A stretch of 64,000 nt of DNA from NCBI GenBank assembly GCA_024305405.1, contig JAKNDB010000068.1, positions 9,719,501-9,783,500 of the forward strand. The letters are read 5' to 3'. A program made the translations under genes and the position numbers. Position 1 is the first letter of the stretch; each line of letters begins with the position of its first letter. Shown piece by piece: positions 24,481 through 37,500 of the stretch. The notes beneath the pieces were generated by a model that was not told the origin of the DNA, did not search any database, and worked only from the letters and a program-made list of their open reading frames with translations. Origin of the DNA: Dirofilaria immitis (lineage: Eukaryota; Nematoda; Chromadorea; Rhabditida; Onchocercidae).

Positions 24481-27400
24481 ATGGCTAATATTGCACCATA
24501 TGGCCATAGAAAAACACTGGAACGTAACGAAAGGAAGACATATGTATTCGGTTCATCTACGCCACGTGATCTCTCTTACATGAATAGCGTACCCGCTACG
24601 TTACGTATCTACGATTCGAAAATTAAACCAATGAAACGGGCAAAAGATCAAACGCTAGTGCATTTTATGAGACAGGCACGATCTGTCACTCGAAGCCAGT
24701 CAAGTAAGTGACAAAAGTATACTGTTCGAAAATAATTTGCAAATCCTACATGAGCTAACTATTCTTCCATTGAAATGAACCATGTGCCAGGACATTTTCA
24801 TATGGAGCAGCAGAAAAGTTCAGCTAGTCAATTGAATTTCTCTCTAGGCTGATGTGCTTTTAAGTATTCTGACGGGCATGCTGAATTACTTATTTAAGAA
24901 TCTATACTTCGAATCACTATCATGAACAACATTGCAAGGAAATATTCAGTTCAGATTTCTTTGACAAATCAGAATAAAATGAAGACTGGCATTCGCTTCT
25001 GACTATAATTTCGGCATAGTGTTTTTTTTTTTTTTTTAAAATTGTATAGCGAATTTTAAATAGGGTAATAATCTTTTTAATAGTGAAGATACATTGAAAT
25101 GTCCATAAATAATTAATTACAACATTTTTGTTAATACAGATTGTTCACATCTAATTTTTATCTTCACCCCATTTGAATATTGTACAAACCATATCAGAGA
25201 TATTAGAAAAACAAGGTTAAGATCAATATAGAACAGGTTTAAGATAACGGAAGGATCGTGGTCTAGGATCTTTCAACCGATATTTGATTTAATAAGTCAT
25301 TGTTTTGTAAATACTTACGAGTTATGAAAAAACAGAGAAATTCGATATCTTCCAAATTTGCAACCTTTTATTTAAAGGTTCAGTTATTTCAATTTTTAAA
25401 CTAAGAATAAGTCAGTTTGATTTAATTAGATGAAACTTTCATAAAGTAAAACTAAGATTTTTTGAGATGGGAAGTTAAGATGAGCATTCTCTAAATTAAT
25501 CTTATTAAAATATCCTGATGACCAATTTCAAAAAGATTCGAAAAATTGGAAGCTTGGAGTTTTACAGATCACTATCTCTAAATTTGGAATACCAAAATTA
25601 AAATATAATTATTGCCATTTATAAAAATATCGCTTGTTTTCATCACAATTTCTAACAATGACCATTGTTAGCAAAAAAAAAACAAATGATATTAAATCAT
25701 TGAATTTACCTTAGAAATTATCTGATTTGAAATATTATAGGATATGATTATAGGATTCTTGCTTTTCTGCAAACATAATGCATTCTTTATCGAATTTCAT
25801 TAACTTATTTATTTCTTAAATACTATGTTAATAAATTTATGCAATTTAATTGCACGCAATATGGTTATACTTTTTCCTAATTTTAAAAAGTACAGTTATC
25901 AATATTTCTCCTTTCCTTTACCTTCTTTAATTTCCTCTTTCTTTCTTTGTATCCCATTGGTTTATTCCTTTATTTAAGTGATGAAAGTTGCAAGAAAGAG
26001 AAATGCAATTCAAAAAATTAATAAAGCCAAAAAACAGCCGTTAGTATATGTGTAGCTGATTATTGCAAATTATGGCATAATATGCTACGGAATGGAACGA
26101 CCAACAGGCTGCTGAAATTGGAAATGCCCTTAAAACTTGAATTTTGCCCGCTAAATTATTAAAATGTTTCTTGCTTTGGAAGTATATGAGTGTGACTGTT
26201 AAATTAGAGAAGCACATTGGTAAATACTGGTAGATTGATAAGAAATAAGTGATGATGAAAACACTGATAGATTGTTAGTTATTCTTTCATTTAGAGAGCC
26301 GTAAATAAAATGAATATGATTGATGTAAATATTGACAAATCCACTTCGAGTTCAAATCATCTTGCAGAAAATCGAGATTATTCTGGAGATCGTGCAGTGC
26401 ATGGAACATTTGCATTTGGCTCATCAACGCCACGCATTCTGTCATATTTATGCGGTACAGCAAGAGAATATTCTAATGACAAAATTAATCCGCAAGTTGG
26501 GCGACGATCTTATACAACACCAACTTTTCCAACATCACGCTCTAAAACGGGTCCTTTCCTTTGATTCGTTATTCCTTTTTCTTCAATCAAATGTTTGATG
26601 ACTCTAATAGGAACAAATGTTAGTTTAAATTCAACTAATTTCAAGCTGCCGTAAGTAATTAAAGAGTCCAGTAGTATTCATTCCAATATTAATAAAATTT
26701 CAGTAGCCTCACCACTCACTATTGAAATGAAACGAACTAATGGAATTATCCAAAAGTTAAGTGGGACGGAAGAGAAAAAGATAACAAGTAAGAATACATG
26801 TCGAGTACAATCCATAAATCATCAATCGAGAAAAGGAAGTGAGGATTTCATAAAAAGAAGTTGCAAATACAGAACGATACAGCAAAGTCGATGAAAAAGT
26901 TATCGCTAAAGAGAAACAGTCGAAAAGTGAAAAGACTGGCATAAGAAAAGCTTCGGTAGGAAAAGGATTTGCGAAAACTGAAGTTCCTGAGGAATCAGAA
27001 AAAGTGTCCTCAGTCGATTATGTTGGATTCGAGAATGAAAAAGAGAAAGTCTTGCTTTTTAAGAAAGGGAAGAAGTAACGCTTACTGACGAAATCCAGTT
27101 ACTGAATGCTAATACAATTGAAAATCAGGCGAAAATGCTCCCTGTGAAATCAACAGCTGCAGAGAAAATTATAACAAAAGAAACTGTAGAAAGTAATAGC
27201 TTCAGGAAGACGTCAAGCATAGACACTCTGATGGAAAATGCGACTATTCAAATTTTGCACGAAGAATTAGAAGGTGAGAAAATTGATATAAACATTCAAC
27301 CAGGATCAAATGGTCGAGATGGCTTAACGGAGGATACATTTTCAATCGTTTCCATAAAGAATCATGTTAACAAAAATGCAAAATCAAATTCTGAATACAA

Positions 27401-27910
27401 AGATGAAACAGGACAAGAGTTTTCCATTAATTCCGGATCCGAAGAACTATCTCCTTTCATAGGTTTGTATAATACTGTTTCCACTGCTATCACCACTGAC
27501 CCAGTTACTGTGAAGCCATCATCATCATCGGTTTTCGAGAAGTCATTTAACCTACCTAATGACAATGGCAAACTGAAAGATGATATACAACTGCATTGTC
27601 CAAAACATTCAGATGAGATTAAAAGTAGAGAAGCAGTAGCGAAAAATTCGAATGATGAACAAGTCGATTCAGAGCTACAGCAATATAGGTTGTCGAAAAT
27701 AAGAGAATCGGTTCCTGAAAGTTTGCATCAATTACAAAAAACAATTCTGCAGCAGCCGGCAAGCAGTCTTTACGAGTAGATGCCGATCATGAGATAATTT
27801 ATAACCACAACTATGAATATTATTCTGGAACTCCAATACGAAGAGATTGCGTAGATGCTAAGAAAAGCGATGGTAAAGTATTTGAACGAGAAAATTCTTT
27901 TCATAAATGA
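24481..27910 (+). CDS. Unrecognised protein with repeated FGSSTPR-x-LSY motif and a long Lys/Glu/Ser-rich tail
   Basis: At least three exons. Exon A (24481-24706, donor GTAAGTG) encodes a basic segment with YVFGSSTPRDLSYM. Exon B (from 26295 after CATTTAG to about 26544) encodes FAFGSSTPRILSYL. The shared core F-G-S-S-T-P-R-x-L-S-Y links them. Exon C (from 26702 after ATTTCAG) is long, hydrophilic and low in complexity, rich in K, E and S, typical of a disordered region, and ends at TGA 27908-27910. Exon C changes frame at three small runs: one A too many at 26852-26856, one base missing at 27064-27069, one T missing at 27769-27771. The A-to-B junction phases do not match, so another exon may lie in the 1.6-kb intron. 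The B-to-C donor (GTCCTT) is weak. I do not recognise the family. Confidence 0.6.
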
Positions 27911-30219
27911 GAAATAAGGAAATCTTAAGACGCAGCGACACAGAAGCTTCACGGGATTTCTTGGAATGAATGCAATGATTATGGATTTTCGTTTCATTAT
28001 TTCTATAATTATATCTATGACATATTTCTTTTAACGTATTTAACGTATATTTGCAAATGGTATCCTTCACAAATTAACAATTTTTTTTCAAGCACTTGAA
28101 TTATTTATTTTTGTTAAGCTAATAAGAATCCTCATGGATGGTTGAAGAACCTTCCAGATTCTGATTTCAATGCAAGAAAGAAGTGTATTGATGAGCACGA
28201 ATAATCAGTAAGGTAATTAAATGAATCAATAAATCTCTTTACCGACTACCGTTGTTAATATATTCCAAAATTCGCTAGGATCTATTGAATTATTTCAATA
28301 CCAGATGAAATCCAAAATAATTCTTATGCAGCGTAAATGTATTAAAAATTTCACTAAGATTAAAAAGCTTATATTCAAACTAAGGAATTCCAATGGTTTC
28401 TTCGACTTACGACAAAATTAATAATTTGTCTTTGGAAAACTTGCAGTTGAAATATATCAGATAAGTTCCTTAATCTGATGTAATTTGACTGACCTACAAT
28501 AGGAAATATATTATTTTTGTGAAATGGAACTTTTTAAATATCAGGAGCACTGAAATAATTTTTTTCCTTTCCAAAACAATAGAAATCGATTGATGAAGAA
28601 GGAGATGGCAATTTGTTTTTGTTTAAGACAAAGAAAGAAGGTCGAAATTTTTGATTTGATTGACAAAATGACATTCTGCAATGTCAGCAATCCAATAATT
28701 CAGGAATAGGAAAAATGCGAGAGAAGCGAGAAAAGGGAACAATAGAATAATGAGATTCATGAAACAGCTTCCTTGGATAGATAAAGGGTACGAATAATTT
28801 TGGGATCAATAAAGAAACAGCAATGGAAACCGAAGTTTTAATAAATTTTGGGATTCTCAATTGAAGCCACTATTATTAAATATATTAAGTTGCCATGCCT
28901 CTTCCTACAAGCAATATTTTTCAGAATCCATCCTCCTCCTTTTCGATTACTAAAAGTAGCGGTTAAATGAAGACTGAAAATCTTTTATCATTATTTATAT
29001 TTTTGAAAACTAAAACATCCTGGATATAAAGTATTAGTTGTCCAAACGATTTACAGAGGTAATAAATATGTCCTCGGATCGCTAATGCCGACCGTACTTC
29101 ATCATTTATCATCGTTTCAATTTGATTTTCTCAGATTTAGAAAATCTTGTGAAAATATTTTTCTGAAAATCATCTCCAATTCAAATCAAAAAAATGGAAC
29201 AATTGAGTCGTAAATCAAATGATGGGTAAGATTCTGTAGTAAATTCTCTTTTATTTATTTCATGCCTTATTTCTTCATTTTAATGCTAAAATTTTATGAA
29301 AGAGACTATCTTTTACATTTTCTCGTACATTTCAAAATATATTTTGAGGGGTCTGATGTGTTTGCGTTCCATTCTTCACTCTCCATAAGGGAAATTAGTT
29401 AATGAAAAGTTTTAAAAATATGTCACCTTCAACAACTCATTTATTTGCAAGCAAAAATTACATGACTAATAATGGACTGAAATATTACATATTAATAATT
29501 AGTTTCTGAGCAGAAATATAAGCTGCTTGCATAATGATACTCAAATTCGATAAAAAGGAGATAATTGATTCCATTTTTTTACCGTTTTATAGAAGTTATT
29601 TTCTAATTTCACCTCTCATATGAACTGTGAGCAATAATCTAATCAACAGAGTACTTTATTTTAATCTATTTTGGAACCATGCAAAATTTCAAAAAATATG
29701 CAGTTCCTTATACAAGAAAATTCCAATGTGCTTTATTGTATGAAATTTAAAAAAAAATGGAAAATCTCAAAACGATGACACTGACAAAATAGAGAGAAAG
29801 CGAAAGAAGAGACTAAACAAGATATTACAGAATGATGGATCTTTTCAGGCAATTTGATAAATATTAGTAATTAGCAAAACAACTGTGGAAAAGGCACTTT
29901 ATAGAGTATTGAAATAAATTAGGAACATTCATATCAAATTAAATTTCTTAGCATATTATAATCCATGCTATCCTTTAAAAAAATTGATTTATGCAACTTT
30001 AAACAAAATATATAAGCAAATTCTCCACTTTCAACTGGTTCAGATAAAATAAAAATAGATTAACATATTCACTGACTACTAGTAATAGAAAGAATGAAAA
30101 CAAGAATGCCTACATAATTAGGTATAAATCATTTCACTAGATAAAGTAGAGTTAGAATGAAATATACATTTTAAAGAATTCAACATACATTGAATTTCTT
30201 ATTTTTTATTTAATTTTTT
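27911..30219. other. Convergent intergenic stretch, no gene seen
   Basis: About 2.3 kb between the 3' ends of the FGSSTPR gene (+) and the synergin-like gene (-). It is AT-rich with no open frame of interest. Confidence 0.5.
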
Positions 30220-33200
30220 TCAATATTTCTTTAATTTAGGTAGAAATGAATCGACTCGATTAATCCATAAATTAGCACACTGCTTATGATATATAATACC
30301 AGTAAATTCAAGCATGGAATTTAGAGGAACGCGTGTCAAGCAAATACCACATAATGAGGGAACAGTTTTGTTAACTGTTTCTGCAAATCGATCTGTATCC
30401 TCACTATCAATATTTTCTTCTATGAAGCATTCCAAACGTGACCATATTTGGTCGATTTTATCAAGCAGTTCTTTCTGCTTAACCAGTTTATCTGACCTTC
30501 CTTTCCGTATTCTCATTGTCTGAATCAAAACAAAGAATAAGATATTTTACTATATAATTATAACTCACTTTGTTAAACCGAAAAAAATGATGGAACTGAC
30601 ATACTGTGTTTTGAAAATTTCTTTATATCATTTTCTTTCAAAAAAAGGAAAAAACCATTGATCTAATTAAATCAAGTTCTATAGCTTTATGTTTTAAATA
30701 AAACATATTAAAAAGCAGTTGCAAAATGACTTCGGAATTTGTTTAAATCGACCACTCAGAATACTTTAAATTGAGGTAAATAAAGATTATGACTGAAAGT
30801 TTCAGTATAAGTAAATTCCGTATTCAGTACAGCGTAATCGCCTTATTTTTCCTTTTCAACGATGTATTGGATGCCATTTTAAATCCCTTCCCACTATTGT
30901 ATCTCATGATAACTTGTTTGTGTTCCTTTTAATTCTTACAAATATATTAAAATACTAACAATTTCATGAATTTCATAAAGTGCATTTATATACCGCGCAC
31001 CACGTTCGGTACGAATGATTTCTGCGACGTATACCTCTGCTGAACAAAGCAGTAATGAATCAGCATTACTTAATAATGTATGTGCTTCTTCAATACAACG
31101 CCGCCAAACGCAAAGACGTTCTTCCTATAAAATATCTGGTATTATTAATTCCGATGAAATCATAATTTCTCTATAATCTTCTTCATTTATCAACATAAAA
31201 GTTATTTATACCATTCATTTTTATACAGTATTTATCAATCTGACAAAATTTTTATGATTCAAACTATGCAGTCAAATAAACTGTAGAAACAAAATATACT
31301 TCTCCATCTTTGCTCTCTCCGGTTATGGTAGCATAAATATCCGAACCTGAAATTAGAAGTTCCTTCCTCATTAAATAGTTTTTAAGTCTAAAGCATGCAG
31401 AATAATAAAATATGATAAGTTCAAACGATATAATTTAGTAATCAGATTTTTTAATTTCGACGAGAAACGTCCACTACCATTACTTTTATTTTTCATTCAG
31501 TTGCTTTACTTTTTGAAATTCTGATAATTTCGCCATTTCAAAAAATGAACATTGTCACAGGAAATAAGGAATTAGGAATTAAGTAAGGATATCACGAGAA
31601 TTAAGAATTTAAAGAAAATGCATGAAAAGAAAAAAGAGCATACATTCCACTGGTTCTAAAATTCGTGTAGTTTTATCCGCATCAATAATTGTTGAACTGC
31701 TATCACTATAAGGGATCATAACCGAAAGCAGGGTTTGTGAATCTGATCTCGACGTATTAGGAACAACATTCAGAATTTCATCCGATAGCGCAGAATTTTG
31801 CAAAATACTGCTTGCTGCATTGCTTAATGATTGATTTATATCTTTCGGAAGAACTTGATTATTCAAATTCGTCATATCACCGAAAGACTGATTTGAAGCA
31901 AGAGCGATTGGAGCTTGAGTTCCAGCAGTACTACCTAAATGTAATATACCAATGGTGCTAATTGATGGATATGAATGTGAAGCAGAAATCTGTGCAATCG
32001 ATGCTGCCGTCGGTTGAATGAAATTCGTTGAATTTGTGGTAGGCTTGGAAAAGTCAATATCAGCGAGAAGTGAGATTGCGCTTGATGCTGCTGCTATTGT
32101 CTGTAAGTTTACTGCTACTCCTGAGGAATCAGTTTTTGGATAGTTTGACAAAATCTTTCTTGTTGTTGAAAAATATCTCCACCAGGTAAATGCTGTGCAA
32201 ATGGTGCGCATGCTTGCAAGTGTGGGATTGGTAACGCAGACATTGTTGATAATGCTGATAATGGCTGGCCTTTCTAGAAAAAATTTCACCAAAAATAAAT
32301 TGCAGAAATTTTATTTCGGAAGGAGAGACATTTTGTTGAATTAGAATTGAGTTTTTCATAAACTGCTCCAAAACTCATAGAATTCTTGACAGAAATACTT
32401 GTGTTCAATTCTAACTCATGCAACATCATTTTCATTTGCAATATTTCCTATTGTACAAGCTCATACAATTATATTTTAAATTAATCAATCCTATTAAATT
32501 TTTCTTTGTTCTTTGTATTAAATTTTCCATCCTACGTATAAGTGATATGAAACGGATTTTCATATATCAAAAAATATTACAAATTACCAACGAATAAAAC
32601 TACCAAAAGAGAAAATGGATCTTGCTTTGCTTATTTAGCTCAAACATTATTCTGTTCCAATATTTGGAGCCCTAAATAAAAAGATAATAAATGAAAGGAA
32701 ATAAAAGATTACCTGTATTAATGCAATCAGTGCTAAGCATGAAAAAAATTCTTGTCGTGTAAGTTGACCAGGAATAGTCCGATTTACTAATGACCATATA
32801 TTACCAAGTATAGCACGTGGTAGACATGATGTGACCATTAAATTATAAACAAGTGCAGTATTAGGTAACTGTGATTGACTAGGAGCACCACATTTAGCAA
32901 TAGCTTCTTTGTAGAAACGTGGGACACGGTTTTCTTGAAGAAGTGACGGTGGCAAGACGCCGCCATTCTGCATTATAAAATCTAGAAGTACACAACTGAA
33001 TAATTATAATAAAGTTTGAAAGATCAAACTCACATCATCTTTTAATTCAATTTGGCTTTATAAAATAAATAAAAGCATGTTTGCAATGGTGCAACCTTAA
33101 AGCTCTAGGTCCTCCGCTTCTTTAGTAGTAATTATCATTAACTGACAAGAAAAATTTTTCACCTGAACCATTCCTTCCGAGAAACATACCACTAGCATCA

Positions 33201-33235
33201 ATGTGTCCCACATGACCCATAACAATAATTGCCAT
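30220..33235 (-). CDS. SYNRG: Synergin-gamma-like EH-domain adaptor-binding protein
   Basis: Synergin gamma binds the AP-1 clathrin adaptor and acts in trans-Golgi/endosome trafficking. Exons (minus): first exon with ATG 33233-33235 (end 33157-33180, uncertain), 32713-32967, 31644-32273, 31300-31346, 30960-31124, 30220-30519. The second encodes an EH domain with LPRAILGNIWSLVNRTIPGQLTRQEFFSCLALIALIQ-type sequence, matching synergin's SGLPRETLGQIWALANRT. The third is Ser/Thr/Asn-rich and disordered. The last two encode the C-terminal conserved region (WRRCIEEAHTLL, then CGICLTRVPLN, YHKQCANLWINRVD), a Cys/His cluster also present at the end of vertebrate synergin. One G is missing at 32120-32121. 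With it KLIPQGVAVNL joins smoothly. A short exon may be missing between 32273 and 32713. Confidence 0.8.
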
Positions 33236-33239
33236 AAGC

Positions 33240-34480
33240 CCAACTTTGATGATTTATGAATAATCGTTAAGATGTTTTAACGACGAAAACCTGCAACGCT
33301 CCATGTGATTAATTAACAGAGATCGTAAATGCAATAATCAATCAAAGCAATTCGTGATGTGTAACAAGTCTCAATATCAGAAATTTCTTTTGAATTAAAC
33401 GAATGTTAATTATGGAATTAATTCTCGAAAAAAAAGTAGAATTGAAGAAAATCAAAAAAAGAGATACACGTACTCTTCAAAAAAGTACCACTATGAAAAA
33501 AATTTCCTTCGAAATCTTTATAAACAAGCAAAATGAACCTTTATGCTGACCACAGATAACAAAGACATATATATTATTAATCCTACAATATTCTTATAAA
33601 TAGACTGAAATATTCAACAGGAATTTCTTTACGGATTCTTTTCCGAGATAAAAGAATTTCTTTTCTTTTTCATTACTGTAGCTAAAAACCAACTCCCAAA
33701 AATGGAATGTAAACAGATAATCTCATAAATAAGTAAATCTCAGAAGACTTTAGGAAGAGTGACCAATAATTCCTGGATTTATTGTGTTGAGAACAAGTTT
33801 CATTGCGACATAAAATTTTTGTAAGCATTGCAAAACAATCAATAATAATTTTTAACTTCATAGAATTTTGAAAGAGCTGAATATATATAACATTAAAATT
33901 CAAAAAGAAACTAAAATAAAAGCAAAGCTCATTGATAGGCACCAAAATACAATTCAAAAACAATTTCCAATAATCGCTTCTAAAAATGCTAGATTGCTAA
34001 ATTTTGGAAGTGCGAAACTTGAAACAGAACAATGTGTAATATAGGTGAAGCATAAAATGTTAGATATCAGAAAATGTTATGAGATTGCCGATAAAATAAA
34101 GAGCAAAATTTCATAAGGCATTAATATAATAAACTGAGTAGAAGTATTGATAAAGAAGACTTTCACTTCCAGCTCATTTTTATGAAAATATGCCATTACA
34201 AAATAAATAAATACCCATTAATATAACTAATCGTTTTAGAAAAAAAACCTTATTAAAAAACATAGAGCAACACCCTAAAACAGAGCAAATGTTCAGAAAC
34301 ACCAAACAAAACATGGAGTGGTACTCTAAAATAAGGCAAACGGTCAGAAAGTAAACATAAAATTGATTGTTAAGACCTTCCCTTAAAAAAATTCAAAATT
34401 TTTAATAATAAACTCAAAGAACTGAGAAAAAGATTTTGCGAAATTGACAAAATTGACAAAACTTCTAATTAACAAAATTT
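33240..34480. other. Intergenic stretch between two minus-strand genes
   Basis: About 1.2 kb, AT-rich: synergin promoter plus CHPF 3' UTR. The 93-codon ORF at 33682-33963 is Phe/Ile-rich and looks like translated AT-rich noise. Confidence 0.5.
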
Positions 34481-34500
34481 CTAATTAACAAAATTGACTC
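34441..34500. repeat. Short tandem repeats spanning the CHPF stop codon
   Basis: The 16-mer TTCTAATTAACAAAAT is perfectly repeated at 34463-34478 and 34479-34494. The flanks repeat AAATTGAC three times (34441, 34450, 34491). The TAG stop of the minus-strand CHPF gene lies in the second unit. Confidence 0.85.
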
Positions 34501-37500
34501 TATCACTTTCAAAAGCTGCTGCAGTCCTCATTTTCCTACTAAGTAACAGATTAGCCAATTGTGCCTTAGAAGCAAATCCTTCACGCCGACTAAGTAAACA
34601 ACGAGCGTAATCTGAATCTACCAATTCTGGCTTACAAACCCGATTGTGATATCGCAGCCGCAAAGCTGGCTCAACGGCTCGCATCATGTGGATATCTTGA
34701 TGACCAAGAAACAGTGATGATAGATCTAACAGCACTGATTTACTGTTTAAACGTGAACGAATTCTTATGAAATCTGCACCATATAAAGAGAATACCGAAA
34801 AATCGGAGGTATCGAAATGGCCTCGGTCCTGAAAAATTATATCGCTTTTGTTCCACAATTATATCTTCAATTCCTTATAGGAAAATGTAAATATAAGCAA
34901 TATAACCAATATCGAGTAAATAGAATGAACAGAAGTTTATACTCTCACGTCTGAAAGTTCAATTACAGTAATTTTTTAATCAATTCCAAATAGAGTCGTT
35001 CGCGAAATATGATGGTCATTAACTTTGCTGACAAAAGAAATTAATCACAGCTGTTAAACCTACTTTATGAATAATAAGTGGCTTTGCATTTCGTTTAAAA
35101 GTAGCATCACGAAACTTGCTCATAAATGTATCTGCACCATCTATAAATGTTTTCAGTGTTCGAACTTTTTGATTCATTTTACCCATTTCTGCTTGATTGT
35201 CAACATTAGGAACTTTCATTTTTGATTTGAGTGCTTCATTTTCTCTCACAATTCGTGGATGATATTCCACAAATGGAAGTGGAAAGAATACCTGCCAGAA
35301 ACGTTAACAATAAAAATGATTGCTATAAAAGTAAATGAAGACCATCAATAAATGAAAAAAAACTGATAATCGCAATTACATCTAAGATTATCACAGCAGT
35401 TGCATATCTAATTGCAGCCTAACCCATCTGAAATATATAGGGATCACGTTCAAAAGACGCAAAGCATTTAATCAATCTCTTACATCATCCGCCGATGGGT
35501 GTAAACAGTAAAATTGAGCTTCATAATATTTCAAAATACTGAAGAAGTTTACTGTAATCAAGCACATATTGCCACAACTGCCAGTTCTTGACAAAAAAAT
35601 TTTTACCTGGAAATGTCTGATAGTATTAATGCGCACCCGATCGAGAAATTCACGCTGAATATCAGCATGCGGTGATAACAATAGATACATCATCTGCTGG
35701 CCAAAATGATTAACTGCTTCATCCAGTACTGCTGCCGCCAAAATTGGATGACTGTCTTGTTTTAATATTAATAACTTCGTTTCCGTTCGCGATGGCTTAC
35801 ACCTGAAAGAATCGGAACAGGTGACTAGACACAACAACATTGAAAATCTTGGAGTTTGGAAAAATAATTCTCAGAAATTCCGCAAGAGACAAAAACTTAC
35901 TGACAACAATATTGAAAATTTCAAAATACCGCATTGTTAATTCAATAATATCATCGTTGATTAGCCGAATGGCGAAAGGATCAACACCACGTATAGCCAC
36001 AATAAATCTTGTTTGTCGGTTATCACCAACTGATGATTGACATATGCTCGTATAATGAAACATGAGTCGGCGAAGAGCGCCCACATCATCATTTGATCCA
36101 AGTGGTACCAAAATCGTTAAGTCAGTATCTTCTTTTACGTAAGGTACCTTAATAAGTATTTCTTTTTATATAAAGTATCGATTAAAATAATTCTTCAAAC
36201 GCTTGAATTTGAACTTGAGAAAATCGGAAAGTCATGGATTAGCAGACTGAATTATACATATTTAATTTTTACTTAGATAATTAAATGAAACAATATCAAA
36301 TAACTTACTTGCTGTAAAAGTTGATTATTAGATATTGTTCGGGTTAGATGGATACGATGTAACTTATCACCATCACTGCCATTATACAACAAATCTACGA
36401 TGTAATCCATACCCCGTACTGGATCAAATAAACGATAACCATTTCGAAGTTGCAAAAATTCCTCATCATTCCCTTCACCATTTTCAATAAATTTTCGAGC
36501 AGCCGCTACTATCTAGAACAGATATATAAATGCAACAATGTGCCCTAAAACATAAAAATTTGAACTAAAAGTGAAAATTTTTTCGATGTAAACCTCTATA
36601 ATCAATTGCAAAGAAAATAGAAATGTTAACTCAATTCTGACGTAAATTAAAACAACAGTTTATTGTTGTACTTCAAGCTGCAATCAATTTTCTACTAGAA
36701 TTCGGAGTATCGAGTGATTCCTAACTTTCAACTTTAATAAGCAGAAAATATAGAAAATGAATTCATTCAAATATAAATGTGACATACAATAACAAACCTC
36801 TTCAACATCCAGTTTATCATCTCCACTCAATGCATAAACATTTTGATTCGGTTCATTTTTGAAAATGTCTGTACTTGTGAAGAAATGCCACTTTGGAACC
36901 TAAAAACTTAGTTTTCTGCAATTACTCTGGCACTAAACTGCATAAACTATCTCAGAATAGATTTATTAAAAAGATTTAGAAAAACCTGGTAACGATCTGG
37001 TGCTTTTGAATATGGTGGCAAACCAGCTGGTTGTGACGGTCCATCAGTGATATCGTATGATAATGAGGCAATTTCAGCAGATAAGCGATCAATTTTATAC
37101 TCGATGCGATTTAACTCAACATTCAAAAAATGCTGATGAAGTGCATGAGCATCTAGATCCGAAAGCAAAGGCGAAACACTCAGAGATCTAAAAGGCATCA
37201 GAAACATTTAAGCCTTTTATGAATCCTGGGAAATATACTTTGAGTCTATTGGAAGTATACCTTAAAATATTTAATGAATAGATAAAAAGTTATTCGCATA
37301 ACCGATTAAAATTTTGCAGCGAGGCCCACAACGCAACAGTATCATATAACGCTGAATGACTACCGCCTTCAGATAACCTTTCATCGATTTTCCACCAGTG
37401 ATATGTCCGACTCTAAATAAATCAACAACATCAATGACAGAACAAAAATAATGGGGTAGAAGGTAATTATTCTGAAGTAAAGACCTGATAGTAATTGGTG

